A DNA stretch of 10,541 nt from Candidatus Zhuqueibacterota bacterium 4484_87 (GTDB lineage: Bacteria > Zhuqueibacterota > Zhuqueibacteria > Thermofontimicrobiales > Thermofontimicrobiaceae): assembly GCA_002085355.1 (NCBI GenBank), contig NATN01000057.1:1-10541 (forward strand), read 5' to 3'. The position numbers and the translations under genes are program-made. Shown here piece by piece: positions 1 to 6,602 of this stretch. Within the stretch, counting starts at the first letter, position 1. Each line of letters starts with the position of its first letter. The notes beneath the pieces were generated by a model, which searched no databases, was not told where the DNA came from, and was given only the letters and a program-made list of their open reading frames with translations.

Positions 1-437
1 ATAAAGAAAAAATGACGCTCTTTCCACATGAAATATTTGTTGATGTGGAAATTGATAAAATGGCTGATCATTTTGATATCAAGGGCCATGTATCAACTCA
101 GGCGCATTATGTTTGTGATCGATGCCTGGAGGAATTCGACCAAAATTTGGAAAGTGCTTTCCGCGTGTACATTGTTCACAAATTGCAAGAGGGTGTGCAC
201 GAGGAAAATGATGAATATCGTGTGCTCGATGAGCACGAAGAGTCTATAGAAATTGCAGGAGATGTCGTCGAAAGCTTGTTGCTTGAGGTTCCGATGAAAC
301 ATGTTTGCAAGGAAAATTGTCTGGGGCTGTGCCCCACATGCGGGGCAAATCTGAATTTGGGTCCTTGCGGTTGCAAACAGGAAGCCATCGATCCACGCTG
401 GGAAAAGCTTCGTCAACTATTGATAAATGATAAGTAA
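1..437 (+). CDS. DUF177/YceD family protein, 5' partial
   Basis: YceD (DUF177) is a small protein encoded next to rpmF in many bacteria and linked to 23S rRNA accumulation; its biochemical role is not settled. The reading frame is open to the left edge (three sense codons precede the first ATG at 12), and 141 residues from that ATG is shorter than the roughly 170 usual for the family, so the true start probably lies outside the window. Numbering from ATG 12, there is a CDRC pair at residues 35-38 and a C-terminal cysteine cluster (C99, C103, C107, C110, C119, C121) containing the GLCPTCGANLN signature typical of the bacterial and plastid branch, probably a metal site. Placement just before rpmF agrees with the assignment. 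A 187-bp gap with a large stem-loop separates it from rpmF, so the two may not be simply co-transcribed here. Confidence 0.88.
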   Translation, partial: KEKMTLFPHEIFVDVEIDKMADHFDIKGHVSTQAHYVCDRCLEEFDQNLESAFRVYIVHKLQEGVHEENDEYRVLDEHEESIEIAGDVVESLLLEVPMKHVCKENCLGLCPTCGANLNLGPCGCKQEAIDPRWEKLRQLLINDK

Positions 438-454
438 TTAAGCAGTTATAAAAA

Positions 455-505
455 CGCTCATATCGGCTTTCTTTGCTTTTCTTTTGTTATTTCCCGATAT
501 GAGCG
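455..505 (+). terminator. 12-bp stem-loop between yceD-like gene and rpmF
   Basis: CGCTCATATCGG at 455-466 is the exact reverse complement of 494-505, giving a perfect 12-bp stem around a 27-nt, very pyrimidine-rich loop. It starts 17 nt after the stop codon of the upstream gene. On the + strand the stem is followed by ATTTGGTTTTATATT, a poor U-tract. On the - strand it is followed at once by a run of five T. It may be a partial terminator or an RNA processing or stability structure (RNase III is encoded in this same window). The terminator reading is inference; the symmetry is seen directly. Confidence 0.5.
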
Positions 506-624
506 ATTTGGTTTTATATTGGCATAAATTGATAAAATAAGACAGTTATAGTCGCAAATAAACAATTTTAGAGCAAACTGATGCTTTTTGATTGAAATGA
601 TAATTTGAAAAAGGAAGAAGAGCT

Positions 625-807
625 ATGGCATTACCAAAAAGAAGACATTCAAGTTCAAGAAGAGACAAACGCCGCACCCATTGGAAATTGTCAGCGGTAA
701 ATGTGGTCGATTGCCCGAATTGCGGACAGCCGAAATTGCCGCACCGCGCGTGCCCAAATTGTGGCTACTACAATGGCAAAATGGTGTTTGTGCCCAAAGA
801 AGCATAA
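625..807 (+). CDS. rpmF: 50S ribosomal protein L32
   Basis: Structural protein of the large ribosomal subunit. The 60-residue product has the usual L32 length and layout: the MALPKRRHSSSRRDKRR basic N-terminus, then a four-cysteine zinc-ribbon (C30, C33, C43, C46; CPNCG and CPNCGYY), then a short tail ending FVPKEA. Keeping all four cysteines makes this the zinc-binding form; many bacteria have a cysteine-free paralogue instead. A purine-rich Shine-Dalgarno sequence (AAGGAAG, 611-617) sits 7 nt before the ATG. The gene is followed after 26 bp by plsX, the usual rpmF-plsX-fabH order that couples ribosome and lipid genes. Confidence 0.97.
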   Translation: MALPKRRHSSSRRDKRRTHWKLSAVNVVDCPNCGQPKLPHRACPNCGYYNGKMVFVPKEA

Positions 808-833
808 TTTTTAGCGAGGACTGAACAGAGAAA

Positions 834-1847
834 ATGAAAATCGCAGTTGATGCAATGGGCGGCGACTTTGCGCCGCGTGCTATTGTCACTGGTGCAATTT
901 CGGCGGCACGGACAAAAAAAGATCTGGAAATTGTTCTTGTAGGAGATGAAGAGGCAATAAAACACGAATTGTCGCTTCATTTTCGTACGGATGAATTGCC
1001 CATCTCTATACATCATGCTTCTCAAATCATTGACATGAAAGATTCGCCGGCGTATGCTCTTCGCCACAAGCGCAATAATTCCATCAGCGTGGCTATGGAT
1101 TTGCACAAGCGCGGTGAAGTGGAGGCTGTCGTCAGCGCCGGGAACACTGGCGCAGTATTAGGCGCAGCGCTCATGAAGCTAAAAAAAATACGCGGCGTGA
1201 TGCGCCCGGCTATCGGTTCAATTTTGCCAACCGGCAAAGGACGGAATTTTCTTATTGACGTTGGTACAAATGTGGACTCCAAGCCGCAGCAACTCATGCA
1301 GTTTGGCATAATGGGAAGCATCTTTGTCAGAAAGCTTTTTGGCGTGGAAAATCCACGGGTTGGTTTGCTGAATATTGGTGAAGAATCCAGCAAAGGCTCG
1401 GACCTCATTCAAAAAACTTATCAATTGTTTTTGGAAGCGCCGTTTAATTTTATCGGCAACGTTGAAGGGAGGAGCATCCTCAGCGAAACCGTGGATGTTG
1501 TGGTGTGTGATGGTTTTGTCGGGAATATCATTTTAAAGTTCGCCGAATCGATCAGTTCAGTGTACACTCGAAGTTTGCGCGGCAGGATTGGCAAAAGAGC
1601 GCAATATAAATTTGGTGCTCTTTTACTTCGTCCGGCTTTTCGCCGTTTGAAAAAGACTTTTGATTATGCTGAATACGGCGGTGTACCGCTGCTTGGCGTC
1701 AACGGCGTTGTGATTATCGGACATGGGGGTTCATCTCCGAAGGCGGTGACTAACGCTATTTTTGAAGCGGAAAAAATGGTTAAGGAAGATGTCAACCGGA
1801 CGATAGAAGAGGAGTTGCAGGCGGCGAGCCAGAAACAAGGTGAATAG
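834..1847 (+). CDS. plsX: Phosphate acyltransferase PlsX
   Basis: PlsX converts acyl-ACP and phosphate to acyl-phosphate, the donor used by PlsY for glycerol-3-phosphate acylation, so it joins fatty-acid to phospholipid synthesis at the inner face of the membrane. The 337-residue product matches family length and carries the family motifs in order: DAMGGD at residues 6-11, SAGNTGA at 101-107, IDVGTNVD at 141-148, NIGEESSKG at 180-188, CDGFVGNI at 225-232, EYGGVPLLG at 280-288 and GHGGSS at 296-301. The ATG at 834 is right because the family N-terminus begins (M)KIAVDAMGGD. The ribosome site is weak: GAGGA at 816-820 lies 13 nt upstream and CAGAG lies nearer. The gene lies 26 bp after rpmF and 61 bp before fabH, probably in one transcript. 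Confidence 0.97.
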   Translation: MKIAVDAMGGDFAPRAIVTGAISAARTKKDLEIVLVGDEEAIKHELSLHFRTDELPISIHHASQIIDMKDSPAYALRHKRNNSISVAMDLHKRGEVEAVVSAGNTGAVLGAALMKLKKIRGVMRPAIGSILPTGKGRNFLIDVGTNVDSKPQQLMQFGIMGSIFVRKLFGVENPRVGLLNIGEESSKGSDLIQKTYQLFLEAPFNFIGNVEGRSILSETVDVVVCDGFVGNIILKFAESISSVYTRSLRGRIGKRAQYKFGALLLRPAFRRLKKTFDYAEYGGVPLLGVNGVVIIGHGGSSPKAVTNAIFEAEKMVKEDVNRTIEEELQAASQKQGE

Positions 1848-1890
1848 TCACTTAAATTTCAAATAGTTTTTTCAAAGAAGTATTTTTTTT

Positions 1891-1911
1891 AAGGAGATTG
1901 AAGCGAAAGTG
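1891..1911 (+). promoter_or_regulatory. Ribosome binding site and GTG start of fabH
   Basis: AAGGAG at 1891-1896 lies 12 nt before GTG 1909. The nearby ATG at 1913 is out of frame, and the next in-frame ATG (1930) would be 33 nt from the Shine-Dalgarno sequence, so GTG 1909 is the better start. The spacing is longer than ideal, which may lower fabH translation. Confidence 0.6.
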
Positions 1912-2898
1912 GATGAAAAATTAGGCGCAATGATTACTGGTATGGGAATGGCTGTACCTGAAAAAGTTCTTACAAATTTTGATCTTGAAAAAATGGTCGA
2001 TACGAGCGATGAGTGGATTCGCACGCGAACCGGAATGGTGGAAAGACGTATTGCGGATGAAAATACGGCGACATCAGACCTTTGCACCGAAGCCGCGGAA
2101 AAAGCTCTGAAAGATGCGGGCATGTCGGCAAAAGACCTGGATGTCATTATTATTGCAACAGTGACGCCGGATACGCTTTTTCCTTCAACGGCTTGTTACG
2201 TACAAAGAAATCTCGGCGCAACAAATGCAGCAGCGTTTGACATCAGCGCGGCTTGTTCCGGCTTTTTGTACGGTTTGACAGTCGGAGACAGTTTTATTCG
2301 TGGTGGTATGTATAAAAATATTTTAGTCATTGGCTCGGAAACTTTGAGCAAAATTACGGACTGGACGGATCGTTCGACATGTGTGCTTTTTGGCGACGGC
2401 GCCGGAGCCGCTATTCTGCAACCGTCAGACGGAAAAAGCGGCATAATGAAAACTCATATCAGCAGCGATGGCAGACTGACAGATCTGCTGATTATTCCTG
2501 GCGGCGGCAGTCGGATCCCTCCGTCTCACGAATCATTGGATCAGCGTCTTCATTATATTAAAATGGAAGGCCAGGAAGTTTTCAAATATGCGGTAAAAGC
2601 AATGGGCGATGCAGCGGTGAAAGTGCTCAAAGAAGGTGGCGTCTCATCAAAAGATTTGACTTTGATGATCCCGCATCAGGCAAATGATCGTATCATTCAG
2701 GCCACAGCCCGACGCATCAAATTGCCCATGGAACAAGTGTACGTGAATATTCAGAAATATGGCAACACCTCAGCGGCATCAATTCCCATCGCCATGACCG
2801 AAGCTATTGAAGAAGGAAAACTTAAAAAAGGTGATTACTGTCTGATGGTGAGTTTCGGCGGCGGTTTCACGACCGGGGCAGTTTTGCTAAAATATTAA
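1909..2898 (+). CDS. fabH: 3-oxoacyl-ACP synthase III (KAS III)
   Basis: FabH starts type II fatty-acid synthesis in the cytoplasm by condensing a short acyl-CoA with malonyl-ACP to give a 3-oxoacyl-ACP. The 329-residue product has family length and all three catalytic residues: Cys116 in DISAACSGF, His256 in IPHQAN and Asn286 in YGNTSAAS. It also has the N-terminal SDEWIRTRTGM motif at residues 33-43 and the C-terminal SFGGGFTTGA motif at 315-324. The start is a GTG, chosen over an internal in-frame ATG (residue 8) because the Shine-Dalgarno sequence fits it better. It follows plsX by 61 bp, the normal order. What is unusual is downstream: a repeat-bearing gap and a lipoprotein gene separate it from fabD, which often follows directly. 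Confidence 0.97.
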   Translation: MDEKLGAMITGMGMAVPEKVLTNFDLEKMVDTSDEWIRTRTGMVERRIADENTATSDLCTEAAEKALKDAGMSAKDLDVIIIATVTPDTLFPSTACYVQRNLGATNAAAFDISAACSGFLYGLTVGDSFIRGGMYKNILVIGSETLSKITDWTDRSTCVLFGDGAGAAILQPSDGKSGIMKTHISSDGRLTDLLIIPGGGSRIPPSHESLDQRLHYIKMEGQEVFKYAVKAMGDAAVKVLKEGGVSSKDLTLMIPHQANDRIIQATARRIKLPMEQVYVNIQKYGNTSAASIPIAMTEAIEEGKLKKGDYCLMVSFGGGFTTGAVLLKY

Positions 2899-2933
2899 CA
2901 TAATTTGTTACTATTCAGGGATGGCTATTCCGG

Positions 2934-3085
2934 AAGCCGCTGAAGCGGCTAATTAGCTTGTAATGTTGATTTAGGGACACCACGATGAATCGTGGTGTTA
3001 ATACAACCGACTTTTTGAACTAACACCATCCTTCAGCATGGTGGTGTAATACAAACCAAAAAGCAAATAGCTGCTTCAGCAGCTT
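2934..3085. repeat. 152-bp nested palindromic element with four TGAA/TTCA-loop hairpins
   Basis: Four hairpins lie in the fabH to lipoprotein gap. H1 is AGCCGC-TGAA-GCGGCT (2935-2950). H2 is ACACCACGA-TGAA-TCGTGGTGT (2977-2998). H3 is ACCATCC-TTCA-GCATGGT (3025-3042, one C:C mismatch), with outer ACACCA/TGGTGT ends reaching 3023-3047. H4 is AGCTGC-TTCA-GCAGCT (3069-3084). H1 plus its flank (2934-2959) matches the reverse complement of H4 plus its flank (3061-3085) nearly base for base. The chief stem difference is a compensating pair, C:G in H1 and T:A in H4. H2 and H3 both use ACACCA...TGGTGT arms, with TGAA in one and TTCA in the other, so the whole is an inverted repeat inside an inverted repeat. 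This resembles REP/REPIN or MITE-like elements. Genome-wide repetition cannot be tested here. Confidence 0.7.
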
Positions 3086-3260
3086 GCAAAATTATAAAGA
3101 GATGACTTAAGCTGAACAGTTACAATAATTCAACGAGATGCTCTTTAAAAAACCTCTATTTGGGGAAGAATCATCAATTTGAAGCACAAGAGCATTTTTG
3201 TGGAAAATATTGAAAAAAGGCAAGGAATCTCTTTGTCTTGCAATATAAAAGGAAGTTTTT
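3086..3260. other. Remaining leader of the lipoprotein gene
   Basis: No gene is supported in this stretch; the short open frames on both strands overlap the lipoprotein gene and lack family features. An 8-bp inverted repeat, ATGCTCTT at 3138-3145 with AAGAGCAT at 3188-3195, encloses 42 nt and is followed by more T (3195-3199 is a run of five). GGAAG at 3251-3255 is the ribosome site for the gene starting at 3261. TATAAA at 3244-3249 is too close to the start codon to be a convincing -10 box, and no matching -35 box is present. Confidence 0.4.
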
Positions 3261-4298
3261 ATGTCAAGGGGAGCGACTGCGCGACACATCTTGTGGATTT
3301 CCATGGCAGCAATTTTGATTGGTGCATGTGCTTCCGGCATAAAGCTGCAATTCACGCGACCGGGGCAGATTGCCTTTGCCGGCATCAAGCGGCTGGTTGT
3401 AGCGCCGGTGACAGGAATCAGACAAGCACCACGGTTTGAAGAAGAATTAGTTGCAGCATTGGGAAAAACGGGTTTTTACACAATTCTGCGCGATGCGGAT
3501 GTGCGGAATATCTTGCTCAAACATGGCGTGACATACGATGACATTGCTGCTGCAGATTCGCTGCGGATGAGTGATGTCGCTGTGTGGCTACAAGCTGACG
3601 GAATTTTATTTTGTGAATTGAAAGATCTCGATATCAGCTACATGGCGCTGGGAGCGGAAAAGGTCGAAAGACTGGTGTGGACAGGGGAGTATGAGCGCGA
3701 TGAGTTTGGTGAAATTGTGATGGTGCAGGATTCCAGCGGTGCGATGATCAAAAAGAAAAAATTGAAAATCAAATTTATCGATCAGAAATTTCAGTTGCGC
3801 GATGCCAAGGTCGAAGTAGCGTTTCGATTGATTGATTTTCAAATCGGGAGAATCATCGGAACCTGGAATAAAGAAGAACATTACATTGAAAATATTGTCG
3901 AAGGCGATAAATTTCAGGAATTTCGCTCTGAAAAAGAGATAAAACAGATGCTGATGGATAAGGTCATTCGCGAATTTGTGCAGGAGATTGGCCCGCGTAT
4001 CGAATTTGTCAAGCGACAACCAGAGGGCGGAATAGCAGAGCTGGATAGTGGCATCGTCTTCGCACAGCAGAATAATTGGGAAAAAGCGTTGGACGTCTGG
4101 AGCCGCGCCGAAGATAAATATCCGAATAATGCCAGTGTTTATTTTGACGTCGGATTGGCGCACGAGGCTGTGGGAAATTATAAAATGGCAGAGATGTATT
4201 ATCTGAAAGCCGGACTTTTGGCGCCGAAACAAAAGAAGTACAGAAAAGCTGTTTCCCGAATCAGAAAGATTTGGGATGACAAAGCAACAATGCAATGA
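3261..4298 (+). CDS. Putative outer-membrane lipoprotein, CsgG/LpoB-like N-terminal region with C-terminal TPR repeats
   Basis: No gene name can be given. Residues 1-23 form a lipoprotein signal peptide: basic start (R3, R8), hydrophobic core, and lipobox I-G-A-C with Cys23 as the acylation site, so the mature protein should be membrane-anchored and periplasmic. Residues 43-88 (KRLVVAPVTG, then a predicted helix, then GFYTILRDADVRNILLKHG) have the strand-helix-strand pattern of the CsgG/LpoB-type fold seen in many lipoproteins. Residues 105-250 are an alpha/beta region rich in charged residues, with a lysine run at 164-168. Residues 259-290 and 292-325 look like two TPR motifs (NNWEKALDVWSRAEDKYPNN and GNYKMAEMYYLKAGLLAP). 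The start is supported by GGAAG 5 nt upstream. It lies 49 bp before fabD, so the fab genes downstream may be read with it. Its role is unknown; the fold call is pattern recognition, not a search. Confidence 0.75.
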   Translation: MSRGATARHILWISMAAILIGACASGIKLQFTRPGQIAFAGIKRLVVAPVTGIRQAPRFEEELVAALGKTGFYTILRDADVRNILLKHGVTYDDIAAADSLRMSDVAVWLQADGILFCELKDLDISYMALGAEKVERLVWTGEYERDEFGEIVMVQDSSGAMIKKKKLKIKFIDQKFQLRDAKVEVAFRLIDFQIGRIIGTWNKEEHYIENIVEGDKFQEFRSEKEIKQMLMDKVIREFVQEIGPRIEFVKRQPEGGIAELDSGIVFAQQNNWEKALDVWSRAEDKYPNNASVYFDVGLAHEAVGNYKMAEMYYLKAGLLAPKQKKYRKAVSRIRKIWDDKATMQ

Positions 4299-4347
4299 GC
4301 ATTTATTCGCCGCGATGACGGTGTTTTACAGAAAACGGAATTAATTT

Positions 4348-5271
4348 ATGGCAAAGACAGCATTTTTATTTCCCGGACAAGCTTCTCAATTTGTGGGAAT
4401 GGCGAAAGATTTGTACGATGATTTTCCTTTTGCCAGGGAAATTTTTGAAAAAGCAAATGAGATATTGGGCTTTGATATTACAAAGATTTGTTTTGAAGGG
4501 CCTGAAGAAGAGCTGAAACAGACTCGCGTTACGCAGCCAGCGATTTTCATCCATAGCTACATTGTGGGGGAAATGCTGGCGGAAAAGGGTATGCAACCGG
4601 CGATGGTTGCTGGGCATAGCCTTGGCGAATATTCTGCACTGGTCGCAGCTAATGTTTTGTCGTTTGAAGACGGGTTGCGTGCCGTAAAAAAACGCGGGGA
4701 ATTGATGCAGGTTGCCGGCGAGAATCAGCCGGGAACAATGGCAGCGATTGTCGGATTATCAGCGCAAATTGTCGAACAAATTTGCCGTGAAGCGTCCCAT
4801 GCTGGCGTAGTGCAACCGGCAAATTTTAATTCTCCGAGCCAAATTGTCATTTCCGGCAGCGTTGACGGCGTTAACAAGGCAATGGAACTGGCGAAAGAAG
4901 AAAATGCGTTGAAAGTAGTGCCTCTGGTGGTGAGCGGCGCTTTCCATTCTCCGTTGATGGCTCCGGCGCAAAAGGAATTGCAGGAATTTTTGGAGCAGTT
5001 AGTTTTTGCGGACGCTGATATTCCTGTTTACGCAAATGTGAGCGCTAAAGCGCACATAAAAGCTGATGAAATTTTGCCGCTGTTGATTCAGCAGCTCACT
5101 TCGCCGGTAAGATGGTTGGAGACGATTGAAAACATGATTACAGACGGAGCGGATTCTTTTTTTGAAATAGGCCCCGGAAAAGTGCTCACAGGATTGATGA
5201 AGCGAATAAATCGACGGGCAAAAATCAAAAACATGGGTACGGTTGAGGAAATCAATGCATTGCTGTCGTGA
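4348..5271 (+). CDS. fabD: Malonyl-CoA:ACP transacylase
   Basis: FabD moves malonyl from CoA to the phosphopantetheine arm of acyl carrier protein, supplying the extender unit for FabH and FabF. The 307-residue product has family length. The catalytic serine is Ser91 in GHSLGE (89-94). The carboxylate-binding arginine is Arg116 in KKRGELMQ, and His200 in SGAFHSPLM completes the dyad. The N-terminal oxyanion loop reads FPGQASQ (8-14) instead of the commoner FPGQGSQ; the key Gln11 is kept, so activity is expected. The C-terminal FEIGPGKVLTGL is also typical. The ribosome site is weak (CGGAA, 4336-4340). fabG follows after 33 bp and acpP after that, so the enzyme sits beside its own carrier substrate gene. 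Confidence 0.97.
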   Translation: MAKTAFLFPGQASQFVGMAKDLYDDFPFAREIFEKANEILGFDITKICFEGPEEELKQTRVTQPAIFIHSYIVGEMLAEKGMQPAMVAGHSLGEYSALVAANVLSFEDGLRAVKKRGELMQVAGENQPGTMAAIVGLSAQIVEQICREASHAGVVQPANFNSPSQIVISGSVDGVNKAMELAKEENALKVVPLVVSGAFHSPLMAPAQKELQEFLEQLVFADADIPVYANVSAKAHIKADEILPLLIQQLTSPVRWLETIENMITDGADSFFEIGPGKVLTGLMKRINRRAKIKNMGTVEEINALLS

Positions 5272-5304
5272 GATAGCAATTTTGTTCAAATTTGGGAGGA
5301 AAAA

Positions 5305-6039
5305 ATGAACCAACAGGTTGCAATCGTAACGGGATCGGCGCGGGGAATCGGCAGATCCATTGCGGAGAAACTGGCGCAATCCGGCTTCGGAATCGTCATT
5401 TGCGACATCAATGAAGAACAAATTCAAGCCACTGTTAAAGATATTGAAAAAATCGGAGTGAAAGCCATTGGCGTGAAAGTCGATGTGACCAATGCTTCTG
5501 ACGTGGATCGTTTGTTTGCGGAAACGACAAAAGCATTTGGTAGAGTTGATGTGCTGGTGAACAACGCCGGTATTACAAAAGACACGCTGCTCATTCGTAT
5601 GCAAGAAAGCGATTGGGATGCAGTGATGGCAGTGAATCTCAAAGGCACGTTTTTGTGCACACGGGCTGCCGGAAAAATTATGATGAAGCAGCGCAGCGGA
5701 AAAATAGTGAACATTTCTTCTGTCGTCGGCGTAATGGGAAACGTGGGACAGTCAAATTATTCCGCCTCCAAGGGTGGCGTAATCGCCTTTACCAAGAGCG
5801 TTGCCAAAGAACTGGCTCCGCGGGGCATTAATGTGAATGCTGTCGCGCCAGGTTACATTGAGACTGAAATGACCAAAATTTTGCCGGAAGAAGTGAAAGA
5901 GAATTTTTTAAAAATAGTGCCGTTAAAGCGGCCGGGCACCCCGGAAGATGTTGCCAACGTTGTGGCTTTTCTGGCATCACCGGCAGCAGATTATGTGACT
6001 GGTCAGGTCATTCACATCGACGGCGGAATGGTAATGTAA
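5305..6039 (+). CDS. fabG: 3-oxoacyl-ACP reductase
   Basis: FabG is the NADPH-dependent reductase that turns 3-oxoacyl-ACP into 3-hydroxyacyl-ACP in each elongation cycle. This is a 244-residue classical short-chain dehydrogenase. It has the cofactor-binding TGSARGIG at residues 9-16, NNAG at 86-89, and the catalytic tetrad Asn111 (NLKG), Ser139 (NISSVVG), Tyr152 and Lys156 (YSASK). The C-terminal PGYIETEMT and the final YVTGQVIHIDGGMVM are standard for FabG. Other SDR enzymes share these motifs, but the place between fabD and acpP settles the assignment. A strong Shine-Dalgarno sequence (GGGAGGA, 5294-5300) lies just before the ATG. The gene is 33 bp after fabD and 58 bp before acpP. Confidence 0.97.
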   Translation: MNQQVAIVTGSARGIGRSIAEKLAQSGFGIVICDINEEQIQATVKDIEKIGVKAIGVKVDVTNASDVDRLFAETTKAFGRVDVLVNNAGITKDTLLIRMQESDWDAVMAVNLKGTFLCTRAAGKIMMKQRSGKIVNISSVVGVMGNVGQSNYSASKGGVIAFTKSVAKELAPRGINVNAVAPGYIETEMTKILPEEVKENFLKIVPLKRPGTPEDVANVVAFLASPAADYVTGQVIHIDGGMVM

Positions 6040-6097
6040 AAAAGTACACTTGCTTTAATTAATTAAATTGTGGTGAGAAAAACCAGGAGGACAACAC

Positions 6098-6334
6098 ATG
6101 TCAGTAGAAGACAAAGTAAAAAATATCATCGTCGAGCAGCTTGGTGTGGAACCGAGCGAAGTTACTGATGAAGCTCATTTCATCGAAGATCTTGGCGCTG
6201 ATTCTCTGGATACCGTTGAATTGGTCATGGCTTTTGAAGACGAATTCAAGGTTGAGATTCCCGATGAAGATGCCGAAAAAATCACGACGGTCGGCAATGC
6301 AATCGAATACTTGAAAGAAAAGGGAGTTGAATAA
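6098..6334 (+). CDS. acpP: Acyl carrier protein
   Basis: This is the acidic carrier that holds growing acyl chains on a phosphopantetheine arm and delivers them to FabD, FabH, FabG, FabF and PlsX. The 78-residue product has the normal length and the GADSLDTVELVM motif, with Ser36 of DSL as the attachment site. Helix II (38-50) is acidic as needed for docking partner enzymes. It has one of the strongest ribosome sites in the window (AGGAGG, 6085-6090, 7 nt before the ATG), fitting the very high abundance of the protein in bacteria. A stem-loop with a T-rich tail starts 13 nt after the stop codon and probably ends a short, abundant transcript. Confidence 0.98.
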   Translation: MSVEDKVKNIIVEQLGVEPSEVTDEAHFIEDLGADSLDTVELVMAFEDEFKVEIPDEDAEKITTVGNAIEYLKEKGVE

Positions 6335-6347
6335 TACACGAATTTCG

Positions 6348-6388
6348 ATGGGTTAAGCTCTGCGCTGTTGCGTCCGGGCTTAACCCAT
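6348..6388 (+). terminator. Intrinsic terminator candidate after acpP
   Basis: ATGGGTTAAGC at 6348-6358 is the exact reverse complement of 6378-6388. With one G:U and one more G:C pair the stem reaches 13 bp (6348-6360 with 6376-6388) around a 15-nt loop that itself can form CGC-TGTT-GCG. The + strand then reads TTCTTGTGTTTATTCCTTTTTG. Strong stem plus T-rich tail right after an abundant small gene supports termination, perhaps partial, separating acpP from fabF. Confidence 0.75.
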
Positions 6389-6602
6389 TTCTTGTGTTTA
6401 TTCCTTTTTGTTTTAGCTTTAGTTGATTTTAGGGGTTCATCTGAAGAAAATATTTTCTTTTTATTTTTGCAAAAGCAATTAGTTTGCAAAGAACTGTCTT
6501 TGGTTTTTTCAGAAAAGATTTTACCAAAGCAGTACTGAATCGGTGGTCGTTTTAGTCAGTACAGATTTTCAATAAAAAACAAAATAAGTCCGAGGGATTT
6601 TT
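6389..6602 (+). promoter_or_regulatory. fabF leader with several small palindromes
   Basis: There is no gene here. Features seen: a perfect 16-bp palindrome AAGAAAATATTTTCTT (6444-6459); competing stems CAAAGA/TCTTTG (6487-6492 with 6497-6502) and CTTTGG/CCAAAG (6498-6503 with 6524-6529), which share bases 6498-6502 and cannot both form; and CAGTACTG (6530-6537) repeated as CAGTACAG (6557-6564), 27 bp apart, also giving the inverted pair GTACTGA/TCAGTAC (6532-6538 with 6556-6562). AGGGA at 6593-6597 is the fabF ribosome site. With a terminator upstream, a fabF promoter is expected here, but no well-spaced -35/-10 pair stands out. Confidence 0.45.

Noticed and set aside
2934..3085. CRISPR array
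   Set aside because: The repeated units are short hairpins in mirrored order, with unequal spacing and sequence differences. There are no identical direct repeats with uniform spacers and no cas genes.
3179..3439. 86-codon + strand open frame overlapping the lipoprotein start
   Set aside because: It has no ribosome site and reads through the lipoprotein signal peptide in another frame.
3606..4295. 229-codon open frame on the - strand
   Set aside because: It lies wholly opposite the lipoprotein gene, which has a signal peptide, a ribosome site and TPR-like repeats. The - strand product has no recognisable motif and odd composition (rich in F, H and I).
4999..5604. 201-codon open frame on the - strand
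   Set aside because: It spans the end of fabD and the start of fabG on the opposite strand, both certain genes. The product is low in recognisable pattern and rich in N, F and H.
6530..6564. FapR-type operator
   Set aside because: The CAGTAC repeats share only a GTAC core with the known FapR site; the rest of that operator is not matched, and no fapR gene lies in the window.
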